From Takakia lepidozioides (Eukaryota > Streptophyta > Takakiopsida > Takakiales > Takakiaceae), in contig CM060731.1 of the NCBI GenBank assembly GCA_030704615.1, forward strand, positions 57,332,756-57,392,755: DNA of 60,000 bases, in the 5' to 3' direction. Position 1 is the first letter of the stretch; every line of letters starts with the position of its first letter. The notes beneath the pieces are model-generated. The model ran no database searches. It worked only from the letters and a program-made list of their open reading frames with translations, and had not been told where the DNA came from. The translations under genes and the position numbers were made by a program. Shown here in pieces: positions 20,317-31,756 of the stretch.

Positions 20317-21070
20317 ACATAGTATGCCCTTTTTTAATCTAATGGATAGGGCCCACGCAAACTTGAGAGGCATTATTCCTATATGCTTACTTTATCTCAA
20401 GACTTGCATGCGAGGAAACGAGAATCCCAGCCCTTTGCGCAACATCGCACCACGGCTAGCTACAAATCATTCTGATGATTGTGCCCTCACAGCCAAAGGA
20501 GGAGGAGCAGTAAGTATATCTTCCTCTCATTATTCACATAAATTATCCCTTAGTTGGGTGTAATTTTATTGATATTAATTGAACCAACATGACCGACCAA
20601 AAGCTTCGTTTTTGGGATGTTGGACAGTTGCTGGAAGTAAGAGAAAAAGACCTCACTTTTCTTGAAGGGGATTTCAGGAGAGTTTTTTGGCTTGTTTGAG
20701 ATTGGTTGCTCAAGTAGTTGCGCTTCCTTCGGGAGGCGTCAATATTAGTATTATTATCCCCCTTTTTAATTCATGGACCATCCTCTAATGGATAGGACCC
20801 ACGCAAACTTGAGAGGCATTTACTCCTATATGCTTACTTTATCCCAAAACTTGCATGCGAGAGAACGACAATCCCAACCCTTTGCGCAACAATTGAGCAT
20901 CACACCAAGGCTCGCTACAAATCCTTCTGATGACTGCACTCACAGCCCAAGGAGGAGCAAAAAGTATGTATTCCTCTCATTATTCACATAAATTATTCCT
21001 TGGTTGGGTATAATTTCATTGATATTAATTGAACCAACATGATGGACCAAAAGCTTCGTTTTTGGGATGA
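20317..21070 (+). repeat. Direct duplication of a ~300-bp segment
   Basis: Two copies, 20317-20633 and 20763-21070. Shared words include CCCACGCAAACTTGAGAGGC, TATTCACATAAATTAT and GACCAAAAGCTTCGTTTTTG. The right arm has a single inverted equivalent (31.3-31.6 kb). Confidence 0.8.
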
Positions 21071-21560
21071 ACTTTCAAGCAGCCACCATGGGATTGGATC
21101 TTGGTGGGTTAAGGCTAGCTTTTGACAATATTCATGCAAGATCATCAAGGGCTCCATCCAAAGCCACACAACAAGAAACAAACAAACATGTGCAAATTTA
21201 AGATGCTGAACAAACTTGTAGGCTGCCCCTCTAATCAAGCTCATCAAAATTCGTATTCACTTCCATCTTCGAGCTTTGGAGAAGCTCCACCACCCAAACC
21301 TAGAATTAGGACAGCACTCTGATCTCCATCCACTGTCACCAAAGTCAGTCCAATATCACCCCTTCAGTCAAGTGCAATTATGGGCTGACTTCCCATCTAT
21401 GCCGGGTAGACCCCACTATCATTTCCCCTGGATATGCCACAGGAAATGCACTCAACAATACATCATGGTCAATACTCTCAGGAAATGGTGGATGATCTGA
21501 GTAGCTACACAGATCAATGAATGAAGCAAGACACTCGCATCTTTCCTAGAAAACATCCTT

Positions 21561-23944
21561 TCACCAGTAATCCCCACAAGAACAAATCCCATCTTCAAAG
21601 TGGTGAAAGCGGTTAGTGTCCCGTACAACAATTGCTCGGCCAACAATCTTTGAGATGAATTTGGTGGAGGTGTGGCAGTCACCACACACTCGAAGATTCT
21701 TGATGAGACGGAGAGGCGTCCTAGGGCTCGTGCTGATCAGCCCAAAACCAATGGCCAGCTTCTCACTGTGGTGGCAAAGAGAAAATTCCTTTTCCTCCTC
21801 CCCCACATCGTGCAATACACAGCGCGTGTCAGGCACATACCCCGCCTCCTTCATCTGCCCAGACAATCTTCTCAGCTTAGCATGGATTTCCTTAATTCTG
21901 GGATGCAACTTGTCATCTACAACGAAGCTGTGCAACCTGTTGCCAACCTCAATGCAGCAGCGACCTGGCTCCTTTCTAAACCCTCTGACCTTCATCATTC
22001 TTCTCACCTTTGCAGTATCATCCCAGCTGCCAGCTGCCGCATAGATGTTTGAGAGCAACACATAAGTCGCGGCATCCTGTTCATCCCACTTTGAGGATAG
22101 ATGTTGCCGCACGTTCAGCCATCTCCACATTGCCATGGATTCTGCAGGCACCAAGCAAGGCCTTCCAAACCACAGCATCTGGATTGATTGGCATTTTATT
22201 AATCAGGTCCACTGCCTCATCCAGTTGTCCCGCACGTCCAAGAAGGTCCACCATGCAGCCAAAGTGCTTTACTGTCGGAGTGACACCATGATCTTGAATC
22301 AGGGAATCAAAGTATCGTCTTCCTTCATTCAATAGGCCAGCGTGGCTGCATGCAGAGAGAACACATATATAGGTGATACTGTCCGGCTTCAAGCCGTTCT
22401 TTTGCATTCCTTCAAATAGTCGCACGACCTCCCTATGACAACCATGCTGTGCGTATCCTGCGATCATCGCACTCCACGACACCACATCTCGTTCAGCCAT
22501 ACTGTCGAACACTCCCTTTGCATCCTCGATGCTCCCACATTTTGCATACATGTCCACCAGGGTATTGTTCAGAATGACATTTGGTACAATTCCAGCTCTG
22601 ACGATGTTGCCATGCACCTCTTTGCCCTTTTCCAGGGCTGCCAGGGTTGCACACGCACTGCAAACGCACACAAACGTGATGTGGTCGGGCTTAACCCCTT
22701 CCCCCATCATTTGCTCATAGTTCTCCAAAGCCTCCATCCCGCGCCCCTGCTTGTGCATACCCTGCGATCATCGTGTTCCACGACACCACATCGTTCAGCC
22801 ATATTGTCAAACATTGCCTTTGCATCCTCGATGCCCCCACATTTGGCATACATGTCCATGAGAGTATTTTTCAGAGTCACATTTGGTACAATTCCAGCTC
22901 TGATGATGTCGCCATGCACTCTTTGCCCTTTTCCAGGGCTCCCAGGCTTGCACACGCCACTGCAAACGCACACAAACGTGAGTGTCGGGCTTCACCCATC
23001 CACCATCATTTGCTCTATGTCTCCAAGCCTCCATCCCCTCCCCTGCTGTGCATACCCTGCGATCATCGCGTTCCCCACGCACCACATTTCGTTCAGCCAT
23101 ATTGTCGAACACTCCCTTTGCATCCTCAATGCTCCCACATTTGCATACATGTCCACGAGGGTATTGTTCAGGATCACATCTGGTACAATTCCAGCTCTGA
23201 CAATGTCGCCATGCACCTCTTTGCCCTTTTCCAGGGCTGCCAGGCTTGCACACGCATGCAAACGCACACCAAACGTGATGCGGTGGGCTTCACCCGTCCG
23301 TACATCATTTGCTCATACGTCTCCAAAGCCTCATCCCGCACCCTGACGTGCATACCCTGCAATCATCGTGTTCCACGACACCACATCTCGTTCAGCCATA
23401 TTGTTGAACACTCCCATTGCATCTCGATGCTCCCACATTTGCATACATGTCCACCAGGGCAGTGTTCAGGATCACATTTGGTACAATTCCAGCTCTGATG
23501 ATGTCGCCATGCACCTCTTTGCCCTTTCCAGGGTTCCCAGGCTTGCACACGCACTGCAAACGCACACAAACGTGATGTGGTCGGGGGTTCACCCTTCCCC
23601 CATCATTTGCTCATAGGTCTCCACGGCATTCCTTACCCCACCCGTGCTTGGTAAATCCTGACAACATTATATTCCACGTGATCAAAGATCGTTGAGGCAT
23701 TCTGTTTGAACACTTGGTGAGCATCCATGATGCTCCCGCACTTAACATACATGTTGACAAGGGTGTGAGTAGAAAAACATTTGGCGTGAATCCACTTTGG
23801 GATAATGTGAGTGTGCACCTGCTTTCCAGCTTCCAGGCCTTTCACCTTGATGCACTTATGCAAGAGACAGACATACGTTTCTGAATCTGCTGAAATGCCT
23901 CCTTGGTTTAAAGTCGTAGAGCCTCTTTCAGTTGCCTGCCTCAC
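21561..23944 (-). pseudogene. PPR-E-DYW gene, left-arm copy
   Basis: Minus strand. The entry PPR region (YVCLLHKCIKVKGLEAGKQV) starts near 23944. Four near-identical PLS triplets of about 300 bp follow (GYAQQGRGMEAL...YEQMM, SACASLAALEKGKEV, LVDMYAKCGSIEDAKG), then a divergent triplet (YAQHGCHREVVRLFEGMQKN), an E/E+ region (PTVKHFGCMVDLLGRAGQLD) and a complete DYW domain. The DYW part has [27 protein letters not shown] and terminal [12 protein letters not shown] at 21561. DYW proteins deaminate specific cytidines in organellar RNA. At least five frameshifts break the PPR part, and one lies between E and DYW, so this is a pseudogene despite the intact deaminase frame (21561-22178). Confidence 0.85.
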
Positions 23945-23979
23945 AAAGCATCTTCACATGCCCAGAAGGCCAGAAGACG

Positions 23980-25750
23980 CGCGGTGGAACTCCCTCTCTT
24001 GATCCTCTTCCAGAAGCTGTGGTCATGGTTAAGGTGCCTGATTATAACTGTGCCGCTGCAGCTGCTGCCTTTAGTTGACCATCTACCCATGTAGGTTTCT
24101 TGAAGCTATTGAGCCACAGGGAATCATAGGTAATCTTGTGCTTGAAAATATGGGCCCTCTTGGATGAATCTGTTCCCACACTCTAACCCTGCTCCTTCAG
24201 CTATCCATGCCTGCTCCAATCATGCTATCCTTGACTTGATGCTAGCAGCTGGACAATGACAGCCTAGATTTTGTTCTAGGAAACACCCAACTCAGCTAAT
24301 GCACTAGTTCCTATGCTGAATGCGTATGTACTCTCTGTAATGCTAACAGGCATTCACCTTTTGGCCTCGGTTGTCCCACCATTGACTGGGGTCAGAAAAG
24401 TATTCCAGTCAACAGCTTCTCCTCATCTCTGTTACCTGTTTTTCGATACTTTCCTGTGTCACATTGGCAGTATCATGTCAAATCACTCCAAACTAGATTC
24501 ACTCAACCAGCTAACTTGCAAATTCAACATGGAAATTAGGGCCGGTTCTGAGAAGAGGGGGAAAAACAGGGGTGAAATGTGTGAAGAAGGTGCCTTCATT
24601 AGCAGTGGCCTGATTTTATCAACTGTGCGCCTGCTGCATGAGGCTTCCAGTTGACCATCTACCCATGCAGGTTTCTTGTAGCTATTGATCCACAGGGAAT
24701 CATAGGTAATCTTGTGCTTGAAATCTGGCCCTCTTGGATGAATCTGGACCCACACTCCTCCCTGGTCCTTCAGCTATCCATGCCTCTGACCAAATCATGC
24801 ATACATCCTTGCCTTGTGCTAGCAGCTGACAATGACAGCCTAGATTTATTCTAGGAAACACCCAACTCAGCTTATCAAGCTAGTTCCTATGCTGAATTGC
24901 ATCTGACGACTCTCTGTAACCTAAACAGGCAGTCACCTTTTCGGCCTCGGTTGTCCCACCATTGACTGGGGTCAGAAAAGTATCATCCACAGCTTCTCCT
25001 CATCTCTGTTACCGTTACTGGATTTACTTTCCAGTTGTCACATTGGCAGTATCATGTCAAAGTCACTCCAACTAGCTTCACTCAACCAGCTAACTTGCAG
25101 AAGTTCAAATTGGAAATTTAGGGCCGGTTCTGATAAGAGGGAAAACAGGGTGAAATGTGTTGAAGAAGGTGCCTTCAACGCAGTGCCTGATTTTAGCAAT
25201 TGTGGCGCTGCTGTTTGCGGCGGCTTCCAGTTGCCATCTACATGCAGGTTTCTTGTAGCTTATCCTTCCCAGTAATCATAGGTAATCTGGAGCTTGAAAT
25301 CCGGCCCTCTTGGATTGAATCTGGACCACACCCCATCCTGCTCCTTCAGCTATCCATGCCTCTGCACAAATCATGCATACATCCTTGCTTGCCAAGACAG
25401 CTTAGAATTCTTCCAGCAAACACCCAACAATACTATCACACTAGTTCCTATGCTGACTTGCGTCTAATTTCCAACAGGCATTCACCTTTTCGTCTTCCAG
25501 TGTCCCACCATTGACTGGGGTCGCAAAAGGTTCATTCCAAAGCTTATCCTCATCTCAGTTATCGTTTTTGGATACTTTCCTGCTGCCACCATCGGCAGTA
25601 ACTTGTCAAGTCATTCCAAACCACCACGATCCACTGCAACACATGGCAAATGAAAGCTACAACTTGGATGCAGACAACAATTCACTATGCAAAATTCAGG
25701 GCCGAGTTGATGAGAGGGGCCAAACCAGGGCATGAAATAGGTCGAAGAAG
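23980..25750 (-). pseudogene. Three tandem PDF-motif units upstream of the left PPR gene
   Basis: On the minus strand second halves (IHPRGPDFKHKITYDSLWI, then KKPAWVDGQLEA) occur near 24055-24180, 24650-24760 and 25230-25330. They alternate with first halves (SDPSQWWDN) near 24360-24440, 24945-25020 and 25490-25570. Each motif is split by an intron after ...RGKK (donor AAAAG|GTGAAT). The repeat period is about 600 bp. Frames are broken in several units. The right arm has only two such units. Confidence 0.75.
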
Positions 25751-25769
25751 AAGGTGCCCTCACACATTT

Positions 25770-26250
25770 CCTTGACTTGTGTCATGACCCATGGAGGATT
25801 TGACCGACCATCGAACCAAAAGGACCCCTTGTGTGTGCTGCTTGTGTCTGTAGTCAGGTAATGTCGGGTTGGTCTGTGAGAACCACCACGGTGCAGCTGA
25901 GCAGCCAGAGATGGACACACGGCCCGCTAAGACCAAACTGACTTTCCCAAGAACCTTGTAAACATCAGGAAGAATACTAAATCATGGTACTATCAGGAGC
26001 CAAGAGCCCACATTTGCAGGATGGACAAACTTCTTCACATCGTAGACTAAGAAAAAGCCACACCTTGCGAGTGCGGTTGTCCCACCATCGTGAAGGATCT
26101 TTAAAAAACTCATGCCAGCTCTGTTCCGTGCTCCAAGGTAGAGGTTTGTGCTCGAAAATCCGACAGCATCAACATTTTGACAAGGTCCTTTACTGAGGGG
26201 TGCTAGTGAGCTTTCAACAACATTCATGCAATTTGTTTTGGGCTCCATAG
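25770..26250 (-). pseudogene. First, divergent PDF unit of the left copy
   Basis: The first half reads STEQSWHEFFKDPSRWWDNR, then TRK at an AAG|GTGTGG donor. The second half (25774-25880) reads PTLPDYRHKQHT and, one frame over, FDGRSNPPWVMTQV. The upstream frame MEPKTNCMNVVESSLAPLSK is in a different phase, so the true 5' exon and start are unclear. Confidence 0.6.
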
Positions 26251-26268
26251 GGCTCTACCCGATGAGGA

Positions 26269-26696
26269 ACAAGGAAAATGTCCAGACTTACACAGATGCT
26301 AACCCAGCTTATGTAGTCTGGAGATTGTAGAGTGGTCTCTGAAACGACCAGGGAGGAAGGCGCTGAGCAGCCAGAGTCGTTAACCCTGGGTCTTGGCATT
26401 TAAGTTTTTCTCACGTTCCAAAAAAGTACCCCAAGTCGTTCAAAAAATAAAATCAGCCAAAGCCGGTGTCCGAAAGGTGGCTATTGCATGCCTTGGGAAA
26501 GTGGCCATTGCATGTGGGGCCCATTTGGCGGCTGCATGCAAGCGCTAACCGCTAGGAGCCATCAGAACGGCACGACGAGGAACCGGTGGTCGATGTAGGG
26601 CCTCTGACCACTGCCCCCTGGAAGAGCACAGTAATATCCTTGCTGAAAGTTCGGTAAAAGCACACGTCTCTTAAGCACAGTTTGGAGTTCGCTGTT
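26269..26696. promoter_or_regulatory. Central spacer of the inverted duplication; candidate bidirectional promoter
   Basis: About 425 bp separate the two divergent genes. No clear TATA box. Near 26712-26737, just inside the right arm, AATGGAGCCC is repeated three times. Its promoter role is inferred only from position. Confidence 0.35.
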
Positions 26697-26723
26697 CCTC
26701 ATCGTGTAGAGCCCAATGGAGCC

Positions 26724-27250
26724 CAATGGAGCCCAACACAACTTGCATGAATGTTGTTGAAAGCTCACTAGCACCCCTCAGTAAAGGACCTTGCCAAAAT
26801 GTTGATGCGGTCGGATTTTTGAGCACAAACCTCTACCTTGGAGCACCGAGCAGAGCTGGCATGAGTTTTTTAAAGATCCTTCACGATGGTGGGACAACCG
26901 CAATCGCAAGGTGTGGCCTTTTCTCAATGTACGATGTGAAGAAGTTTGTCCATCCTGCAAATGTGGGCTCTTGGCTCCTGATAGTACCATGATTTAGTAT
27001 TCTTCCTGATGTTTACAAGGTTCTTGGGAAAGTCAGTTTGGTCTTAGCGGGCCGTGTTTCAATCTCTGGCTGCTCAGCTGCACCGTGGTGGTTCTCACAG
27101 ACCAACCCGACATTACCTGACTACAGACACAAGCAGCACACACAAGGGGTCCTTTTGGTTCGATGGTCGGTCAAATCCTCCATGGGTCATGATACAAGGT
27201 CAAGGACAATGTGGTGAGGGCACCTTCTTCTTCGACCCCTCTCATCAGAC
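26724..27250 (+). pseudogene. First, divergent PDF unit of the right copy
   Basis: The first half (ending 26910 at AAG|GTGTGG) reads EQSWHEFFKDPSRWWDNRNR. The second half begins after CTCACAG (about 27099) as TNPTLPDYRHKQHT. The conserved end FDGRSNPPWVMIQ lies in the next frame. The same frame break is present in the left arm and in the CACTA copy, so it is old. Confidence 0.6.
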
Positions 27251-27378
27251 TCGGCCCTGAATTTGCATATTGAATATGGTGTCTGCATCCAAGTTGTAGC
27301 CTTTCATTTGCCATGTGTTGCAGTGGATCTGTGGTGGTTTGGAATGACTTTGACAAGTTACTGCCGATGTGGCAGCAG

Positions 27379-27787
27379 GAAAGTATCCAAAAACAGATAA
27401 CGGAGATGAGGAGAAGCTTTGGAATGAACACTTTTGCGACCCCAGTCAATGGTGGGACAATGGAGACGAAGGTGAATGCCTGTTGGAATTAGACGCAAGT
27501 CAGCATAGGAACTAGTGTGATAAGTATGGTTGGGGTGTTTGCTGGAAGAATTCTAAGCTGTCATTGGCAAGGCAAGGATGTATGCATGATTTGTGCAGAG
27601 GCATGGATAGCTGAAGGAGCAGGGATGGAGTGTGGGTCCAGATTCATCCAAGAGGGCCGGATTTCAAGCTCCAGATTACCTATGATTCCTGGTGGAAGGA
27701 TAGCTACAAGAAACCTGCATGGGTAGATGGTCAACTGGAAGCCGCAGCAGCAGCGGCACAATTGATAAAATCAGGCACTGCTAATGA
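27379..27787 (+). pseudogene. PDF unit 2 of the right copy
   Basis: Exon 27379-27471 reads GKYPKTDNGDEEKLWNEHFC, then DPSQWWDNGDE, and ends at a GTGAAT donor. Exon 27642-27787 follows GGTCCAG and reads IHPRGPDFKLQITYDSWWKD, then SYKKPAWVDGQLEAAAAAAQ and LIKSGTAN. Together they form one complete 50-residue PDF motif plus an Ala-rich linker. Both halves are open and in phase. Confidence 0.7.
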
Positions 27788-27931
27788 AGGCACCTTCTTC
27801 AACACTTTTCACCCTGTTTTTCCCTCTTATCAGAACCGGCCCTAAATTTCCATGTTGAATTCTGCAAGTTAGCTGGTTGAGTGAATCTAGTTTGGAGTGA
27901 CTTTGACATGATACTGCCAATGTGACAACAG

Positions 27932-28372
27932 GAAAGTATCGAAAAACAGGTAACAGAGATGAGGAGAAGCTGTGGAATGAATACTTTTCTGACCCCAGTC
28001 AATGGTGGGACAACCGAGGCCAAAAGGTGAATGCCTGTTAGATTACAGAGAGTAGCAGACGCAATTCAGCATAGGAACTAGTGCGATTAGCTGAGTTGGG
28101 TGTTTCCTAGAACAAATCTAGGCTGTCATTGTCAGCTGCTAGCAGCAAGTCAAGGATGAATGCATGATTTGTGCAGAGGCATGGATAGCTGAAGGAGCAG
28201 GGGTAGAGTGTGGGAACAGATTCATCCAAGAGGGCCAGATTTCAAGCACAAGATTACCTATGATTCCCTGTGGCTCAATAGCTTCAAGAAACCTACATGG
28301 GTAGATGGTCAACTAAAGGCAGCAGCTGCAGCGGCACAGTTGATAAAATCAGGCACCTTAACCATGACCACA
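27932..28372 (+). pseudogene. PDF unit 3 of the right copy, joined to the PPR exon
   Basis: Exon 27932-28026 (GKYRKTGNRDEEKLWNEYFS, DPSQWWDNRGQK) has donor AAAAG|GTGAAT. The second half starts at 28220 after GGGAACAG (IHPRGPDFKHKITYDSLWLN, SFKKPTWVDGQLKAAAAAAQ) and runs without an intron into LIKSGTLTMTTASGRG and the PPR region. This direct frame continuity (28208-29293) is the evidence that PDF and PPR belong to one protein. Confidence 0.75.
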
Positions 28373-30517
28373 GCTTCTGGAAGAGGATCAAGAGAGGGAG
28401 TCCACAGTGCGTCTTCTGGCACTTCTGGGCATGTGAAGATGCTTTGTGAGGCAGGCAGACTGAAAGAGGCTCTACAGACTTTAAACCAAGGAGGCATTTC
28501 AGCAGATTCAGAAACGTATGTCTGTCTCTTGCATAAGTGCATCAAGGTGAAAGGCCTGGAAGCTGGAAAGCAGGTGCACACTCACATTATCCAAAGTGGA
28601 TTCACGCCAAATGTTTTTCTACTCAACACCCTTGTCAACATGTATGTTAAGTGCGGGAGCATCATGGATGCTCACCAAGTGTTCAACAGAATGCCTCAAC
28701 GATCTTTGATCACGTGGAATATAATGTTGGCAGGATTTACCAAGCACGGGTGGGGTAGGAATGCCGTGGAGACCTATGAGCAAATGATGGGGGAAGGGGT
28801 GAACCCCGACCACATCACATTTGTGTGCGTTTGCAGTGCGTGTGCAAGCCTGGGAACCCTGGAAAAGGGCAAAGAGGTGCATGGTGACATCGTCAGAGCT
28901 GGAATTGTACCAAATGTGATCCTGAACACTGCCCTGGTGGACATGTATGCAAAATGTGGGAGCATCGAGGATGCAATGGGAGTGTTCAACAATATGGCTG
29001 AACGAGATGTGGTGTCGTGGAACGCGATGATTGCAGGGTATGCACAGCAGGGGCGCGGGATGGAGGCTTTGGAGACGTATGAGCAAATGATGTACGGATG
29101 GGTGAAGCCCAACCGCATCACGTTTGTGTGCGTGTGCAAGCCTGGCAACCCTGGAAAAGGGCAAAGAGGTGCATGGCGACATTGTCAGAGCTGGAATTGT
29201 ACCAGATGTGATCCTGAACACTGCCCTGGTGGACATGTATGCCAAATGTGGGAGCATCGAGGATGCAAAGGGAGTGTTCGACAATATGGCTGAAGGAAAT
29301 GTGGTGTCGTGGAGTGCGATGATTGCAGGGTATGCACAGCAGGGGCGGGGGATGGAGGCTTTGGAGACGTATGAGCAAATGATGGGGGAAGGGGTGAAGC
29401 CCGACCAAATCACATTTGTGTGCGTTTGCAGTGCGTGTGCAAGCCTGGCAGCCCTGGAAAAGGGCAAAGAGGTGCATGGCGACATCGTCAGAGCTGGAAT
29501 TGTACCAGATGTGATCCTGAACACTGCCCTGGTGGACATGTATGCGAAATGTGGGAGCATCGAGGATGCAAAGGGAGTGTTTGACAATATGGCTGAACGT
29601 AATCTGGTGTCGTGGAGTGCGATGATTGCAGGATATGCACAGCATGGTTGTCATAGGGAGGTCGTGCAACTATTTGAAGGAATGCAAAAGAACGGCTTGA
29701 AGCCGGACAGTATCATCTTTCTTTGTGTTCTGTCTGCATGCAGCCACGTTGGCCTACTGAATGAAGGAAGACGCTACTTTGATTCCCTGAGTCAAGATCA
29801 TGGTGTCACTCCGACAGTAAAGCACTTTGGCTGCATGGTGGACCTTCTTGGACGTGCGGGACAACTGGATGAGGCAGTGGACCTGATTAATAAAATGCCA
29901 ATCAATCGAGATGTTGTGGTGTGGAAGGCCTTGCTTGGTGCCTGCAGAATCCATGGCAATGTGGAGATGGCTGAACGTGCAGCAAACGTCTATCCTCACG
30001 TGGGATGAACAGGATGCCGCGACTTATGTGTTGCTCTCAAACATCTATGCGGTAGCTGGCAGGTGGGATGATACTGCAAAGGTGAGAAGAATGATGAAGG
30101 TCAGAGGGGTTAGAAAGGAGCCAGGTCGCTGCTGCATTGAGGTTGGCAACAGGGTGCACACCTTCGTTGTAGATGACAAGTTGCATCCCAGAATTAAGGA
30201 AATCCATGCTGAGCTGAGAAGATTGTCTGGGCAGATGAAGGAGGCGGGGTATGTGCCTGACACGCGCTTTGTATTGCATGATGTGGGGGAGGAGAAGGAA
30301 TTTTCTCTTTGCCACCACAGTGAGAAGCTGGCCATTGGTTTTGGGCTGATCAGCACAACCCCTAGGACGCCTCTCCGTCTCATCAAGAATCTTCGAGTGT
30401 GTGGTGACTGCCACACCTCCACCAAATTCATCTCAAAGATTGTTGATTGTTGTACGGGACGCTAACCGCTTTCACCACTTTGAAGATGGGATTTGTTCTT
30501 GTGGGGATTACTGGTGA
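28373..30517 (+). pseudogene. PPR-E-DYW gene, right-arm copy
   Basis: An entry PPR (TYVCLLHKCIKVKGLEAGKQ; LVNMYVKCGSIMDAHQVFNR) is followed by three near-identical PLS triplets (28.76, 29.06 and 29.36 kb). The divergent triplet (HGCHREVVQLFEGMQKNGLK), the E/E+ region (FGCMVDLLGRAGQLDEAVDL) and a DYW domain ([27 protein letters not shown]) complete it. Breaks: an 11-bp deletion in unit 2 (near 29130), the E/DYW frameshift near 29985 shared with the left copy, and an 8-bp deletion near 30443 that destroys the DYW end. The terminal CGDYW codons survive out of frame up to 30517. The family binds organellar transcripts and edits C to U; this copy should not. Confidence 0.85.
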
Positions 30518-31300
30518 AAGGATGTTTTCTTGGAAAGATGCGAGTGTCTTGCTTCATTCATTGATCTGTGTAGCTACTCAGATCATCCACCATTTCCTGA
30601 GAGTATTGACCATGATGTACTGTTGATTGCATTTCCTGTGGCATATCCAGGGGAAATGATAGTGGGGTCTACCCGGCATAGGTGGGAAGTCAGCCCATAA
30701 TTGGTTTGGGTGGTGGAGCTTCTCCAAAGCTGGAAGATGGAAGTGAATACGTATGTTGATGAGCTTGATTAGAGGGGCAGCCCTGTGCACAAGTTTGTTC
30801 AGCATCTTAAATTTGCACATGTTTGTTTGTTTCTTGTGGTGTGGCTTTGGATGGAGCCCTTGACGAATTTGCATGGATATTGTCAAAAGCTAGCCTTAAC
30901 CCACCAAGGTCCAATCCCATGGTGGCTGCTTGAAAGTTCATATAGTGATTGTAAGGGTATTTGGGTATGTTGTTATTGATTGATGCGGCTAGACTCCCTC
31001 ACACTATAACATCGGTTTGTGCATGTTGGAGTTCAAGGTTGGGGGACAGAGGCCACCCACTTGAGAACACAATTGCTACAGTTGGAGACCAGATTTGGGA
31101 GCATGTATGAAACAACTATGCATAGTTTCATGCAACAATAAGTGATACTGCCAGTGTCCACCAATGCAGGTCTCTATTGCTGGTGTGACTCCCAGTGTTC
31201 TTAGTAACACTTGAGCTGCCAATCTCAAACAAGCCAGAAAACTCTCCTGAAATCCCCTTCAAGAAAAGTGAGGTCTTTTTCTCTTGCTTCCAGTAACCGA
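30518..31300. other. 3' flank of the right PPR copy
   Basis: Mirrors 21.1-21.5 kb of the left arm to about 30.95 kb. 30.95-31.2 kb has no left-arm counterpart that I can see. No gene. Confidence 0.4.
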
Positions 31301-31756
31301 CCAACATCCCAAAATTGAAGCTTTTGGTCCGTCATGTTGGTTCAATTAATATCAAGAAAATTACACCCAATGAAGGGATAATTTATGTGAATAATGAGAG
31401 GAAGATATACTTACTACTCCTCCTTTGGCTGTGAGGGCACAGTCATTAGAAGGATTTGTAGCGAGCCGTGCAGCGATGCTCAATTGTTGCGCAAAGGGTT
31501 GGGATTCTCGTTTTCTCGCATGCAAGTTTTGGGATAAAGTAAGCATATAGGAATAATGCCTCTCAAGTTTGTGGGGGCCTATCCATTAGATGATGGTCCA
31601 GGTTTCAAAAAGGGGGATATACTCGGGGGCTCTATCCATTCGAGGATGGTCCAAGAATTAAAAAAGGGGGATATACTCTGCGAGTTTCTGAAACTTATGA
31701 AGCATGTGGTAAGTGGCATGGGCCCCACATGGCTATTGGATGTGGGGGAAAACGTT

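Larger units (their letters stand above)
20043..26268. repeat. Left arm of a ~12 kb inverted duplication
   Basis: The reverse complement of this arm matches 26697-32085 in the same order. Outermost matches are CATGTGGGGCC.../GTTCTCCCCCACATCC with the 31.7-32.1 kb region; innermost are CCGATGAGGAAC and GTTCCTCATCG at the centre. This arm carries four PPR units where the right arm carries three, an extra PDF unit, and a direct duplication at 20.3-21.1 kb. Confidence 0.85.

Noticed and set aside
22435-23616. Long plus-strand frames opposite the left PPR copy (for example HISFSHTVEHSLCILDAPTF)
   Set aside because: Antisense shadows of conserved PPR repeats; the minus-strand translation gives the recognisable protein.
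28619-29669. Long minus-strand frames opposite the right PPR copy
   Set aside because: Antisense shadows of the PPR repeats, as in the left arm.
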